NCBI RefSeq assembly: GCF_000813145.1
Contig: NZ_BAZF01000009.1
Span: 98,582 to 162,581 of the forward strand
DNA from: Geobacter sp. OR-1
GTDB lineage: Bacteria; Desulfobacterota; Desulfuromonadia; Geobacterales; DSM-12255
DNA length: 64,000 bases
Direction: 5' to 3'
The notes under the pieces are model-generated. The model saw only the letters and a list, made by a program, of their open reading frames with translations, did no database searches and was not told where the DNA came from. Numbering within the stretch: the first letter of the stretch is position 1; the number at the start of each line of letters is the position of its first letter. This document shows positions 8,301 through 16,377 of the stretch, piece after piece. A program made the position numbers and the translations under genes.

Positions 8301-11300
8301 CATGGCGTGCAGTGCAGAAGCTGTTGCTGATGAGTAATGGCTGGAGTATCCGGACCAGCGACCGTCTGATGATCCGCCAGTTCTGTCCTGGGTGGTGTGG
8401 ATATACCACAATGCATCGTCGATCGACTTGTTTACCTCGACATTAAGGGTCTTGGTCCGAATGATGATCGGATAGGTATCCGAAGAACTCTTGCCGTCGG
8501 CATCGGTTACGGTTATCCGGGCCGTTATCGGCGTCCCGTCGGCAGCAGTGTAGGTGTGTTTTGCCGAGAGATTGTAGGTGTCGGTTACCGTTGCCGGCGT
8601 CGAAGATGTGCCGTCGCCGAAATCCCAAGCATAGGTGATCGGCGCTTTGCCTGATTTTACTACGGCCTTGAGAATCACTTCTTCGCCGCTCCAGGTGTCA
8701 TGCGGTACTTCTACCCCGCCGGTGAACTGCCACGGTGCGGTTATGACCAGCGGGTCAGAACTGACCGTCAGGGTCGATGATGCCGTAGCGCTCTGGCCAG
8801 CGCCGTCGGTAACGGTGAGCTGGACCGGGAAGGTACCGGCACTACTCGGCGTAAATACCGGCTTCTCGCCCTGCAGGATCTGAAGGCCGGCTGTAAGCGC
8901 CATATTGTCGATGATGAACGTCCCTGTATAATAGGAAACCCCTGCCTTGAAGGTCGAGTAGGCTGGTACATAGCTTGAATCATACAGCATGACCCAATCG
9001 CCGGATGATGCCGGCTTGTAGTAGTAGCGGGCTCCGGCGATCGCTCCGGATGGCGATGTTTTCAGTTCCACCCTGGCGTCGTACTGAACGTTAAGCGAAT
9101 ACGACCCCACCTGGGCACGGTGGGAACCGCTTTCGTAAACTCTCAGCGTGCCGTTGTCGAAATAGAGTGCGTACGGCATCTGCTCATAGCTGTAATTGGT
9201 GCTAGTATTCTTGAAACCGAACATCAGATTCCCGCTGGCCGTCTGCAGTACCTGGCCGGTGATTATCCCTGTTCCGTCTAGGGTAAAATCATTTTTGGTG
9301 AACAGGTAGCGAGAACCCCATCCCCCACTGCCGGTAAGGGTTACCGCATTGTTCTGCGTCACGCCTGTGGCAGGGTACAACCATATTGCGGTATCGATGA
9401 TTGTACCGTTAAAGCTGTCATTAACGAGGTAGTTGGCCGTGCCGATGCTCCATTTGTAGCCTTTGATGCCGAAATCATCGGTTGATCCCGAGCCGTTCAG
9501 CCGAACCGGCAGACCGATATTCGACAAGTACGGTCCCCCTGCATTTGCTGTTGGTGCATTCCCGATAGTCACGGTCACGGTGGCGGTCGCGGTGGCGGTC
9601 AGCAGGGCCGCGTCCTTCACCGTCAGGGTAACGGTGTAGGTCCCTGTAGTGCCGTAGGCATGGGTCGGTTGAGCCCCCTTGCCGGATGTACCGTCACCGA
9701 AGTCCCAGGAATAGGAAAGGATACTGGTATTGTCGGTGGAAGCTGTGCCGTCGAAACTGACCGGCATGTTAGGCTCGGTGAAGTACGGACCGCCTGCGTT
9801 TGCCGTGGGTGCGGCGGTGGCAACGACCGATGCGGTGGTGGTAGTGGTATGTGATTGGTTCGCGTGGTCCGTGACCTTCAGGGTTATCGTATTGGTGCCT
9901 GGCGTTACGTAGGTGTGGGATACGGTCTTAGTTGTCACCACCGGGGTCCCGTCGCCGAAGTTCCATTCGTACTTCCAGATGGCCACGTCATCGGTCGACG
10001 CAGAAGCGTCGGCGTTGATGGTCCAGTGCTTGTTGACTACCTGGTCTTCGTTGACGTTATAAGGTCCTCCCGGATTGGCGACAGGAGGGGCATTCGCCGA
10101 TATCGTTACTGTTGTGGTCTTTGTGTCGCTCTGGCCAGACCTGTCGGTAACCGTAAGAGTAACGGTTCTTGCGCCTACACCGGTGTAGGTGTGGGATGGC
10201 TTGGCCCCGGTTCCGGTCGTGTTGTCACCGAAGTTCCAGGCGTATGATTCGATTCCGGTGTCGTCACTGGAACCGCTGCCGTCAAAGGCTACAGCCCAGG
10301 TATTCTGGTTGGCTTTTGTTTCGTCAAGGATATATGGGCCGCCTGGATCGGCCAGCGGCGGGGTTCCCTTTGCAGCCGTCACCTGGGTGGTGGCAGCCGC
10401 GGTCTGTCCAGCCTTGTCTGTTACCTTGAGGGTTGCGGTGTATGTCCCTTCCGCATAGAGATGGGTCGGTTTCTGATGTGTCGCAGCCGGTCCGGACGAG
10501 CGTGAATAGACATTCAGATTGTCAAATTTGGCATCGGTACGGTAGGTCGAGAATCCGACCATACCGGTGGCGAAATAGGTGTCGTTGTAATTGAAGTACA
10601 GTGAGTCGTTTACGTAGCACTTGATGTTGTTGCCGTATGCCTCGACCTTCAGGTGGTACCAGGTATTCAGCTGGGGCACGAATGGAAGTGCGATCTGGGC
10701 CAGCTGACCAAAACTGCCGTTTAGTTGCCGGTAGAGCAGGAGGTCGTTCTGCCCCCTTCCCCTGAATATGAATTCATAGTGATTGTTCGTGTCCTGCGCC
10801 CGGAAGATGAGCTGTGCTTCCTGGCCGCTGCCGGAGACGAGCATCACGTCTGTCTCGACGGTGTAATCACCGGACTTGGCATTGCCGATCATTGTGTCGG
10901 TTCTGTCCGGACTGGCATTGGTCTGTTCGTACGCCCCACCGTTCACGGTCCAGCTGCTGCCGGCCATCGGCGTCCAGCCGCTGGCGTTTCCGTCAGTGAA
11001 GTCATCGCTAAGGCCATCACCGAAGTCCCATTCGTAACTCACGATGCCGCTGTCATCGCTCGAGCCGGAACCGTCGAGATTGACCGTATAGCGCCCATTG
11101 CTTGCCTTGGCCTCGCCGACCGAATAAGGGCCGCCGGCATTGGCAACAGGCGGGGCTCCCAGGGCATATACCACTGCGGTATCGGCAGATTTATTCCCGG
11201 CATTGTCAGTTACAACGAGGCTTGCCAGGTAACGCCCTTCTGCGGCAAAAGAGTGGGCCTGGGTCATGCCTGAGGCGGTGCTGCCGTCACCAAAAGCCCA

Positions 11301-14300
11301 GTTATAGGCCGCAATGGAGCCATCCGGATCGTAGGAGAAACTGCCGCTTAAGTTCGCATCCGAACCGACCGCTGTGGATTGGGTTTTCGGAGAGATCACT
11401 GCAAAGGGGAACCCTGCAGTCCTGTTACCGGTTGGCGGAGCCGATACCGCCAACAGGTTAGAACGTGTTGCCGTCGGACTTATGGCAGTACGGGTGCCGA
11501 ATGTACCGTCACCTTTGCCGGGAACGAAAAACAGCTTGTTGTTGTAACTGTAGTCCCCCATGACAATATCAACATTGCCGTCATTATTAAGGTCATAGGC
11601 GTCCATTGAGCTGTGATAGTTGTTGATGTCCAATGAAGGCACCAGCCCGCCGGTCAGGAAGGTCCCGTCGCCATTCCCCTTGAAGAAATAGGCGTCGCCG
11701 TTGGAGCTGCCACTGACGATAATGTCGGATTTGCCGTCGTTGTCAAAGTCGGCTGCTGCCAGTGCATAATTGTCATTTCCCGAAGTTGTGGCGGTGCCGA
11801 TCGAGGCTCCGGTGAACTTGCCTGTGCCGTCACCGCGGTATACCCAGACGTTGTTCGTTCCGGAGAACGAAACAGCAATATCCAGATTGCCATCACCGTT
11901 GAAGTCGGCTACATCAAGGCCACGGCCGGTATTGGGAAGGGTTATGGTCGTTCTGGTGAACCCGCCCTTGCCGTCGTTAATGAATACAGCGAGGACGTTG
12001 GTGTTGCCATTGGCGACAAAGTCAGGCAGACCGTCATTGTTGAAGTCGCCGGCTGCCATGTCCATGGCATAACTGCCAGTACTCGGATGGGTAGCGGCTA
12101 CTCCTTTGTTGACGAAATTGTCATTGCCGTCATTAAGGAACAGGAACATGGAGCCGTCACCGCGACCGGCAATGAAATCGAGGAAACCGTCGCCGTTGAA
12201 GTCTTCGATGATGATGCCGCGTGAATAGGAGCTTCCTAGATAGTCCAGAGTCCGGTAATTGCTGAAGGTGCCGTCGCCGTTGCTCTTGGCGTAGTAGATC
12301 CAGGAGGAATCGTCGATGCCGAGGACAAAGCTCTTGGACCAGTTGTCCATAGTTGCTGCATTACAGTCGTCATCCTTGCCGTTGTGGAGGATCTCCCGCC
12401 GTCCCGGGTTTACGGTCGGATCATTGTCGTTGCAATCCAGATTGCTCGGATACCCGTCACCATCCGCATCCGCTGTATCGAAGGTCAGCGGATTGCAGTC
12501 GTTGTCGATACCGTCGTACATGATCTCCGTGGCGCCCGGATTGATCGCAGCGTTTGCGTCATTGCAATCGGTGCCGTTCGTCACGTGTCCAGCCGGTGCA
12601 AAACAGGCCTGAACCGCAGTTAGAGGGTTGCCGTAACCGTCAGCATCCGCATCCGCATAAAATGCAGTGGTAACTCCTTCATCTATCTGGCCGTTGCAGT
12701 TGTCATCCTTGCCGTTGCAAACTTCTGCTGCTCCCGGATGTATAGCCGCGTCGGCGTCGTTACAGTCCTGGTTGTTGGTGACATAGCCGGCAGGTGCGGA
12801 ACAGTCCTGGACGCTTTGTCCCGGATTACCGAATCCGTCGCCATCGGCATCACGGTAGAACGTTGTCGGAGGTTGCCCGCCGCAGACAAAGTCCGCGGTG
12901 GCAGGATTGCAGTCGTCATCCTTGCCGTTGTTGAGAATTTCGATGGCTCCGGGGTGAACCGTAGCATCGTTGTCGTTGCAGTCAACAGATGAGTCGTAGC
13001 CGTCACCGTCGGCATCGGAGTATATCCTTACGGTTCGCCCTTCGACGGTGTCCCTGCTGGCAACATTGTTGTCACGGATCGTCACGAGTACTAGCTTTGT
13101 TCCGCTCTCAGTTGCACCCGGAGTCAAGGTGAAACTGGTGCCGGTTCCCACAATCGTGCCATCCACGGTCCATTCATAGGTCAGCGGGTCATTTTCCGGG
13201 TCGGAAGCGGCAACGGTAAAGGTTAACGGCTGCACTATGCTTGCGCTCGGGTTTGTGGCTGCTGGCAAGAATGACGAGATGACTGGCGGAGCATTACCTG
13301 CAGAAATAATGACCTGGTCATATCCGACGGCACTCCTGTTGGTGGAGTCGGTAATTTTCAGTCCGATCAGTCCCGAAAACGGCTTGGCCCAAGAATAAAG
13401 CACGTTTTTGCCGGTGGCGTCGTCAAAATTGCCGTCACCGTTAAGGTCCCAAGCATAACTGAGCGTATCGCCGACATCCGGGTCGGAAGAGTTGGCGCCG
13501 CTAAGCGAGATTTGGGTGCCGGCCGTTCCGAGGTAAGGCCCGCCTGCATCAGCGAGAGGACGGTGAAGGGTGAATTCAGTCACCAGGTTGTTCATGGTAG
13601 CCAGAGCATTGGTGTTGAATGTCTGTACTGCAGGGATGGCGGTATCAATCTGGGCTGTGATTGCGTTGATCGAACTTGCCAGGGAGAAGTCGGCGGCAGG
13701 TACCCGAAGCGATTTTACGTACTGGGTAAGGAGTTGGACTCGGGCATCACTGTATCCGACGTTCTTCAGAGATTGAATCTCTTCTGCCGTTAGTCCCGAT
13801 GCTGTGACCCTGTCTTTCAATGCCTGCATGTCGGCAACATGAATTACTTGGTCAGCAGTTCCGTAAGATGTGTATACGTTCTTTACGTTCTGCAGATCGC
13901 TCTTCATGGCGGCCAAGTTTCCAGCCAGCCACTCGCCATACTGTTTTGCCTGTTCGATCTGACTGAAGGCATACTCGTAATTGGATACTGCTGCAGCACC
14001 TTGGTACTTTTCGAATGATTGCCTGAGCGCCTTGACCAATGCCCCCTGCTCGACGGAACGGTTGGCTATCTTGATCAGCACCGCTTCCCGAGCGTCACTC
14101 CCCTTGACCTGGAAGGGGTATGCTCCTTGAACCGATGCCGCAGCCAGTTCGGCGTTAATTGCTGCAAAATCAAGGGGGGCGAGGGCAGTAAAGTTGGCAT
14201 CGGGCGGATCCTCATAGAGATCGTACCAATGCTTGGCAATATTGCCGTAGATGCCCGATGCCTTTTGCGGTGTTTTATCCTTGTCAAAGGCACCGATAAG

Positions 14301-14975
14301 ATCCGTGGCCATGTTGATCACCGCACCGTTATAGTCGGTGGCAATGCCGGTGATGCTGCCGAGAACGCCAATAGCCGCACCCACGACATCCCCGGACATC
14401 AGGCTGAGTGCGCCGCTCATGGCATCCATCAGTTTGCAGGCACCATTCCATTTGTCTATGGCATCGCTGTAACCGAGAGATATTCCCTGCGCAGCGCTTT
14501 TCAACGCCGATGAATCAACAGGTGGATGGCCAAGGTCAACAACCTCGAACAGATAACCGGCGCCGCTATTCTCGACCTGATCCCCGGCGCCGAACTTGGC
14601 GTCTCCGTTATCAAAGACCACATCGTATTTGCCGACCTTCAGTGGGGGGAGTGCGATGACCTCGTCGAGAAAACCACCCATCATGTAATTGCAGAGGCGG
14701 TTTTCCGATCCCATGACATCGGCCAGTGTCTCGCCGCCGCTCCAGATACGGTTATCCATGATGTAGGCGTCGGTACATGGGTAGAAATCGTACAGGTTTA
14801 TCTTGGAGAGCGCCTGTCCGGATACACATACCGTGTCGTTCTTGTCGTAGACGGTTTTTACCTCGAAATTACCGGAACAGTCGGTGGTATAGAGACTGTA
14901 GGACGATGCCGGCAGAAAGCAGCACACGATCAGAAGAAACAGCCCTGACAGGTAGGAATATTTGATCGGTTTCAT
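5349..14975 (-). CDS. Giant secreted PKD/MopE-motif/VCBS/alpha-toroid protein (3208 aa)
   Basis: Approximate order by residue: signal peptide 1-27; Cys-poor helical N-domain to 470; PKD and cadherin-like domains 472-650; four MopE-type calcium motifs (DADGDGY...DCND...PGA..E) 652-878; FG-GAP/VCBS repeats 880-1160; PKD 1190-1270; a PKD split by a LamG-like jelly roll 1270-1508; PKDs 1540-1808; a second PKD split by a jelly-roll-like insert 1808-2072; PKD 2072-2175; squalene-cyclase-like alpha/alpha toroid 2178-2530; five PKD-type domains 2530-2990; DUF11 2993-3110; fibronectin-III-like end 3118-3208. It is probably an extracellular or outer-surface adhesin or scaffold, calcium-stabilised. There is no PEP-CTERM tail, LPxTG or autotransporter barrel, so its anchoring and secretion route are unknown. 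It has its own sigma-54 promoter and terminator and sits between eboB and eboE. The reading frame is intact over 9.6 kb. Confidence 0.9.
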   Translation of the reverse strand: MKPIKYSYLSGLFLLIVCCFLPASSYSLYTTDCSGNFEVKTVYDKNDTVCVSGQALSKINLYDFYPCTDAYIMDNRIWSGGETLADVMGSENRLCNYMMGGFLDEVIALPPLKVGKYDVVFDNGDAKFGAGDQVENSGAGYLFEVVDLGHPPVDSSALKSAAQGISLGYSDAIDKWNGACKLMDAMSGALSLMSGDVVGAAIGVLGSITGIATDYNGAVINMATDLIGAFDKDKTPQKASGIYGNIAKHWYDLYEDPPDANFTALAPLDFAAINAELAAASVQGAYPFQVKGSDAREAVLIKIANRSVEQGALVKALRQSFEKYQGAAAVSNYEYAFSQIEQAKQYGEWLAGNLAAMKSDLQNVKNVYTSYGTADQVIHVADMQALKDRVTASGLTAEEIQSLKNVGYSDARVQLLTQYVKSLRVPAADFSLASSINAITAQIDTAIPAVQTFNTNALATMNNLVTEFTLHRPLADAGGPYLGTAGTQISLSGANSSDPDVGDTLSYAWDLNGDGNFDDATGKNVLYSWAKPFSGLIGLKITDSTNRSAVGYDQVIISAGNAPPVISSFLPAATNPSASIVQPLTFTVAASDPENDPLTYEWTVDGTIVGTGTSFTLTPGATESGTKLVLVTIRDNNVASRDTVEGRTVRIYSDADGDGYDSSVDCNDNDATVHPGAIEILNNGKDDDCNPATADFVCGGQPPTTFYRDADGDGFGNPGQSVQDCSAPAGYVTNNQDCNDADAAIHPGAAEVCNGKDDNCNGQIDEGVTTAFYADADADGYGNPLTAVQACFAPAGHVTNGTDCNDANAAINPGATEIMYDGIDNDCNPLTFDTADADGDGYPSNLDCNDNDPTVNPGRREILHNGKDDDCNAATMDNWSKSFVLGIDDSSWIYYAKSNGDGTFSNYRTLDYLGSSYSRGIIIEDFNGDGFLDFIAGRGDGSMFLFLNDGNDNFVNKGVAATHPSTGSYAMDMAAGDFNNDGLPDFVANGNTNVLAVFINDGKGGFTRTTITLPNTGRGLDVADFNGDGNLDIAVSFSGTNNVWVYRGDGTGKFTGASIGTATTSGNDNYALAAADFDNDGKSDIIVSGSSNGDAYFFKGNGDGTFLTGGLVPSLDINNYHSSMDAYDLNNDGNVDIVMGDYSYNNKLFFVPGKGDGTFGTRTAISPTATRSNLLAVSAPPTGNRTAGFPFAVISPKTQSTAVGSDANLSGSFSYDPDGSIAAYNWAFGDGSTASGMTQAHSFAAEGRYLASLVVTDNAGNKSADTAVVYALGAPPVANAGGPYSVGEAKASNGRYTVNLDGSGSSDDSGIVSYEWDFGDGLSDDFTDGNASGWTPMAGSSWTVNGGAYEQTNASPDRTDTMIGNAKSGDYTVETDVMLVSGSGQEAQLIFRAQDTNNHYEFIFRGRGQNDLLLYRQLNGSFGQLAQIALPFVPQLNTWYHLKVEAYGNNIKCYVNDSLYFNYNDTYFATGMVGFSTYRTDAKFDNLNVYSRSSGPAATHQKPTHLYAEGTYTATLKVTDKAGQTAAATTQVTAAKGTPPLADPGGPYILDETKANQNTWAVAFDGSGSSDDTGIESYAWNFGDNTTGTGAKPSHTYTGVGARTVTLTVTDRSGQSDTKTTTVTISANAPPVANPGGPYNVNEDQVVNKHWTINADASASTDDVAIWKYEWNFGDGTPVVTTKTVSHTYVTPGTNTITLKVTDHANQSHTTTTTASVVATAAPTANAGGPYFTEPNMPVSFDGTASTDNTSILSYSWDFGDGTSGKGAQPTHAYGTTGTYTVTLTVKDAALLTATATATVTVTIGNAPTANAGGPYLSNIGLPVRLNGSGSTDDFGIKGYKWSIGTANYLVNDSFNGTIIDTAIWLYPATGVTQNNAVTLTGSGGWGSRYLFTKNDFTLDGTGIITGQVLQTASGNLMFGFKNTSTNYSYEQMPYALYFDNGTLRVYESGSHRAQVGSYSLNVQYDARVELKTSPSGAIAGARYYYKPASSGDWVMLYDSSYVPAYSTFKAGVSYYTGTFIIDNMALTAGLQILQGEKPVFTPSSAGTFPVQLTVTDGAGQSATASSTLTVSSDPLVITAPWQFTGGVEVPHDTWSGEEVILKAVVKSGKAPITYAWDFGDGTSSTPATVTDTYNLSAKHTYTAADGTPITARITVTDADGKSSSDTYPIIIRTKTLNVEVNKSIDDALWYIHTTQDRTGGSSDGRWSGYSSHYSSATASALHAMEINGHLEIGDFSNDPYVEDVSRGMSYMLSAIRQTAINDQAYGDPDLNGNGIGIEVTDGQPIYQGGQVMMALVASGTPNMKATSGDTGIIGRTYRDIVEDMAEMYYWGQVDEGYSSGGWRYGWNGDADNSACQWAALGFEAAEEQNWIKIPQWVRDRNLVWLANSRNGDGKGYGYAGPGNGEATTPSGLAQLAFDRVPTTDPRWSLAENFLASYWNNWYNGKENYYAFYALAKAMRIAKPKEVVIMGEGTANAIDWYNDPDRGIARTIVNDQNANGEFVSSSGYVTGAFKTAWGVIVLTKTLFVLPPVAIAGNNMVWGIDWPLTFDGSKSYHLDPFRKIVKYEWDFDGDGVYDSSSDQPTATHTYTQLGTFKVTLRVTDNNAPPKYDTNTITVIVAVPPHAPIADPGGPYVGYVGIPLQLDGSKSYDIDPTDIITAYGWELDGAFPYNFTDATGAKPTFTWNTPGTYNIGLKVVDNGVLNPPNYDKLTSEARWATITIRSNNPPVANAGGPYTLNEGGTIQLDGSASSDPDGNPLTYSWDLDNDGTFETSGNKPSFSRPDNGSFTVRLKVSDGALESIATTTVEVLNAPPIINQIPGATINEGGTYTSTGSFVDPGADTWTATVDYGDGSGAQPLALTGKGFSLNHLYPQNGAFTVTVTVTDKDSGAGTGSALITVNNVAPVVEAGPDANLVGSGSFSSSGSFIDPGADSWTAKVNYGDGTGDQALALNPDKSFALNHLYSANGKFTVTVTVSDADGGSGTDTATVNVSPLPQADIAITKTVDKTSPGIGENVTFTVTVTNSGPANATGVQVTELLPTGYTLVTGLPSQGTYNPPSGIWNIGTLNNGASATLSVTATVLPTGLYNNTASRTASTPADPNSANDSSTVVVRPLVPVQTIFNLTARPKSGKAGLVWSCVPGKVTYNVFRSTVAGGPYARIKTGHTYCNYADVGLTNDTTYYWRVTSVDATGLESLYSNEANAKPTL

Positions 14976-15077
14976 AGAATTCCCCTTACTAAGAGTCTGA
15001 ATGAAAAGTGAATGGCTGAAATATTTGATTATAAAAAATTAAATAAATGGTTATTCCAACATCGTTTTAATTAAGGA

Positions 15078-15092
15078 GCAAAAACTGAGCCA
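15078..15092 (-). promoter_or_regulatory. sigma-54 promoter of the giant PKD gene
   Basis: Minus-strand TGGCTCAGTTTTTGC keeps GG and GC ten bases apart, with a leader of about 90 nt to the ATG at 14975. The shared activating motif lies 49 bp upstream. It starts the giant gene's transcript separately from eboD-A-B. Confidence 0.78.
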
Positions 15093-15141
15093 TTAGGTAA
15101 CATGCTAATAATAAAGAAAATTTATTTGGTGGTAATACGAT

Positions 15142-15159
15142 GTGTAAAAAAAATCGACA
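15142..15159. promoter_or_regulatory. Upstream activating motif, copy 3
   Basis: GTGTAAAAAAAATCGACA, the copy closest to the consensus. The 12-base direct repeat GGTAATACGATG overlaps it (15131-15142) and recurs at 15190-15201. The remaining 15160-15276 stretch up to the eboB stop shows no other feature. Confidence 0.72.
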
Positions 15160-15276
15160 AACTTTAGGTGAATAATCAGGAGGGGATTAGGTAATACGAT
15201 GGGGCAGTCTATCAGGTTGATAGCACCTGTGATAATTACCGTCCAGGTCTGTGATGAAAATGGAGTGGACCTGCTC

Positions 15277-16080
15277 TCAGCCGATAGAAAACTTTGGGGA
15301 TTGACCGAGAAACTGTGCCGGGTTTTCGAAGAACACCTTGTTGATCTGCTCTTCTGGGTGGCCGCGTCTTCTCATTTCATTGGCGCATTTCAGGACCGAC
15401 AGGGGATCGCTGACGCTCCAGTCTGCGGACGAATTGATGCAGATCCTGTCCGTGCCGTAGATCTCGACGGCATCGATGGCCCGTTCCGGGCTCCCTTTGG
15501 AGTTCGGGTACAGGGTCAGGCCGAACCAGAAACCGTTCGCCTTGATCTCTCTGATGGTGTGTTCCTCGGCATGGTCGATCAGCACCCGTTCCGGCTTGAT
15601 GCGCGGCTCTGACAGGATCATGTCCATTATGATCCGGGTCCCTTTCAGCTTGTCCTCAAGATGCGGGGTATGAATCAGGAGCAGTTCGTTCCGGTTCACG
15701 GCCATCTCCAGTTGCTGTTCCAGTACCTTGATTTCGTTGCGGCTGTTCTTGTTCAATCCCACTTCGCCGATGCCGATGGCCGTAGGGGCATCAAGGAACT
15801 CCGGCATGATCGCCAGCACCTCCTCGGCCATGTGCAGGTTCTCCGCCTCTTTGGAGTTTAGACCGATCCAGCAGTGGTGCCTGATGCCGAACCTTGCTGC
15901 CCGGGCCGGTTCGGTCACGGTGAGGTGGTAAAAGTAGTCGCGGAAACTGGCGGCGGAACTCCGGTCAAACCCGGCCCAGAAGGCTGGTTCCGATACCGTA
16001 TGTATTCCGCTGATGGCAAGTTTCAGATAGTCGTCGGTTGTCCGCGATACCATGTGGATATGGGGATCGATCGCCTTCAT
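15277..16080 (-). CDS. eboB: EboB: TatD-like metal-dependent hydrolase
   Basis: 267 residues of the amidohydrolase/TatD fold. Metal ligands are visible in order: DPHIHM near residue 6 (HxH), GEVGLNK near 105 (Glu), LIHTPH near 138, IDHAEEH near 173 and SADWSVSDP near 222 (Asp). EboB proteins belong to this family; the substrate is unknown. The gene overlaps the upstream small eboA-position gene by 4 bp, so it is translated in the same operon. It is the last gene of the upstream half of the ebo cluster; the giant gene separates it from eboE. Confidence 0.85.
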   Translation of the reverse strand: MKAIDPHIHMVSRTTDDYLKLAISGIHTVSEPAFWAGFDRSSAASFRDYFYHLTVTEPARAARFGIRHHCWIGLNSKEAENLHMAEEVLAIMPEFLDAPTAIGIGEVGLNKNSRNEIKVLEQQLEMAVNRNELLLIHTPHLEDKLKGTRIIMDMILSEPRIKPERVLIDHAEEHTIREIKANGFWFGLTLYPNSKGSPERAIDAVEIYGTDRICINSSADWSVSDPLSVLKCANEMRRRGHPEEQINKVFFENPAQFLGQSPKFSIG

Positions 16081-16376
16081 CGCTTACCCCCATCCCAAGC
16101 GCCGAACGCCTTAAGGCCGACGGCGCTTGTCAAAGGCTCTGAGGTCGGATCGCTGAATGAACTCTGGATTGCCTCGGTCCGCCCCTGTCCCTCATTGCCG
16201 AGAAGTCCCAATGCCTTGACAAATGCCTGGTAACGGAAATCCTGCCTGGCTTCTGCTGCACCTTCGTAACGGTCGATCCGGTCAAGGAATGAGGCGATAT
16301 CGAGAAGCCGGGCGCGATTTTCAATAAAATACAGGTCCAGGATCTCGGATGCGGTCATCTGCTGGTAGGGGGGCAT
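16077..16376 (-). CDS. Small ebo-cluster protein (eboA position)
   Basis: 99 residues, soluble, with a helical N-terminal half (YFIENRARLLDIASFLDRI) and a low-complexity tail. It lies directly between eboD and eboB, with a 4-bp overlap to eboB and a 1-bp gap to eboD, the place of eboA in ebo clusters. I do not recognise a catalytic motif. It is shorter than the EboA proteins I know of, so it may be a divergent or minimal EboA or a separate ebo-linked small protein. The gene is clearly real given its tight packing. Its function is unknown. Confidence 0.7.
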   Translation of the reverse strand: MPPYQQMTASEILDLYFIENRARLLDIASFLDRIDRYEGAAEARQDFRYQAFVKALGLLGNEGQGRTEAIQSSFSDPTSEPLTSAVGLKAFGAWDGGKR

Positions 16377-16377
16377 G

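Noticed and set aside
10725..11273. 182-codon plus-strand ORF inside the giant gene
   Set aside because: Shadow of PKD repeats; no start context and no recognisable domain.
5349..14975. Secretion by type V or LPxTG anchor
   Set aside because: No C-terminal beta-barrel and no LPxTG; it ends in an Fn3-like block.
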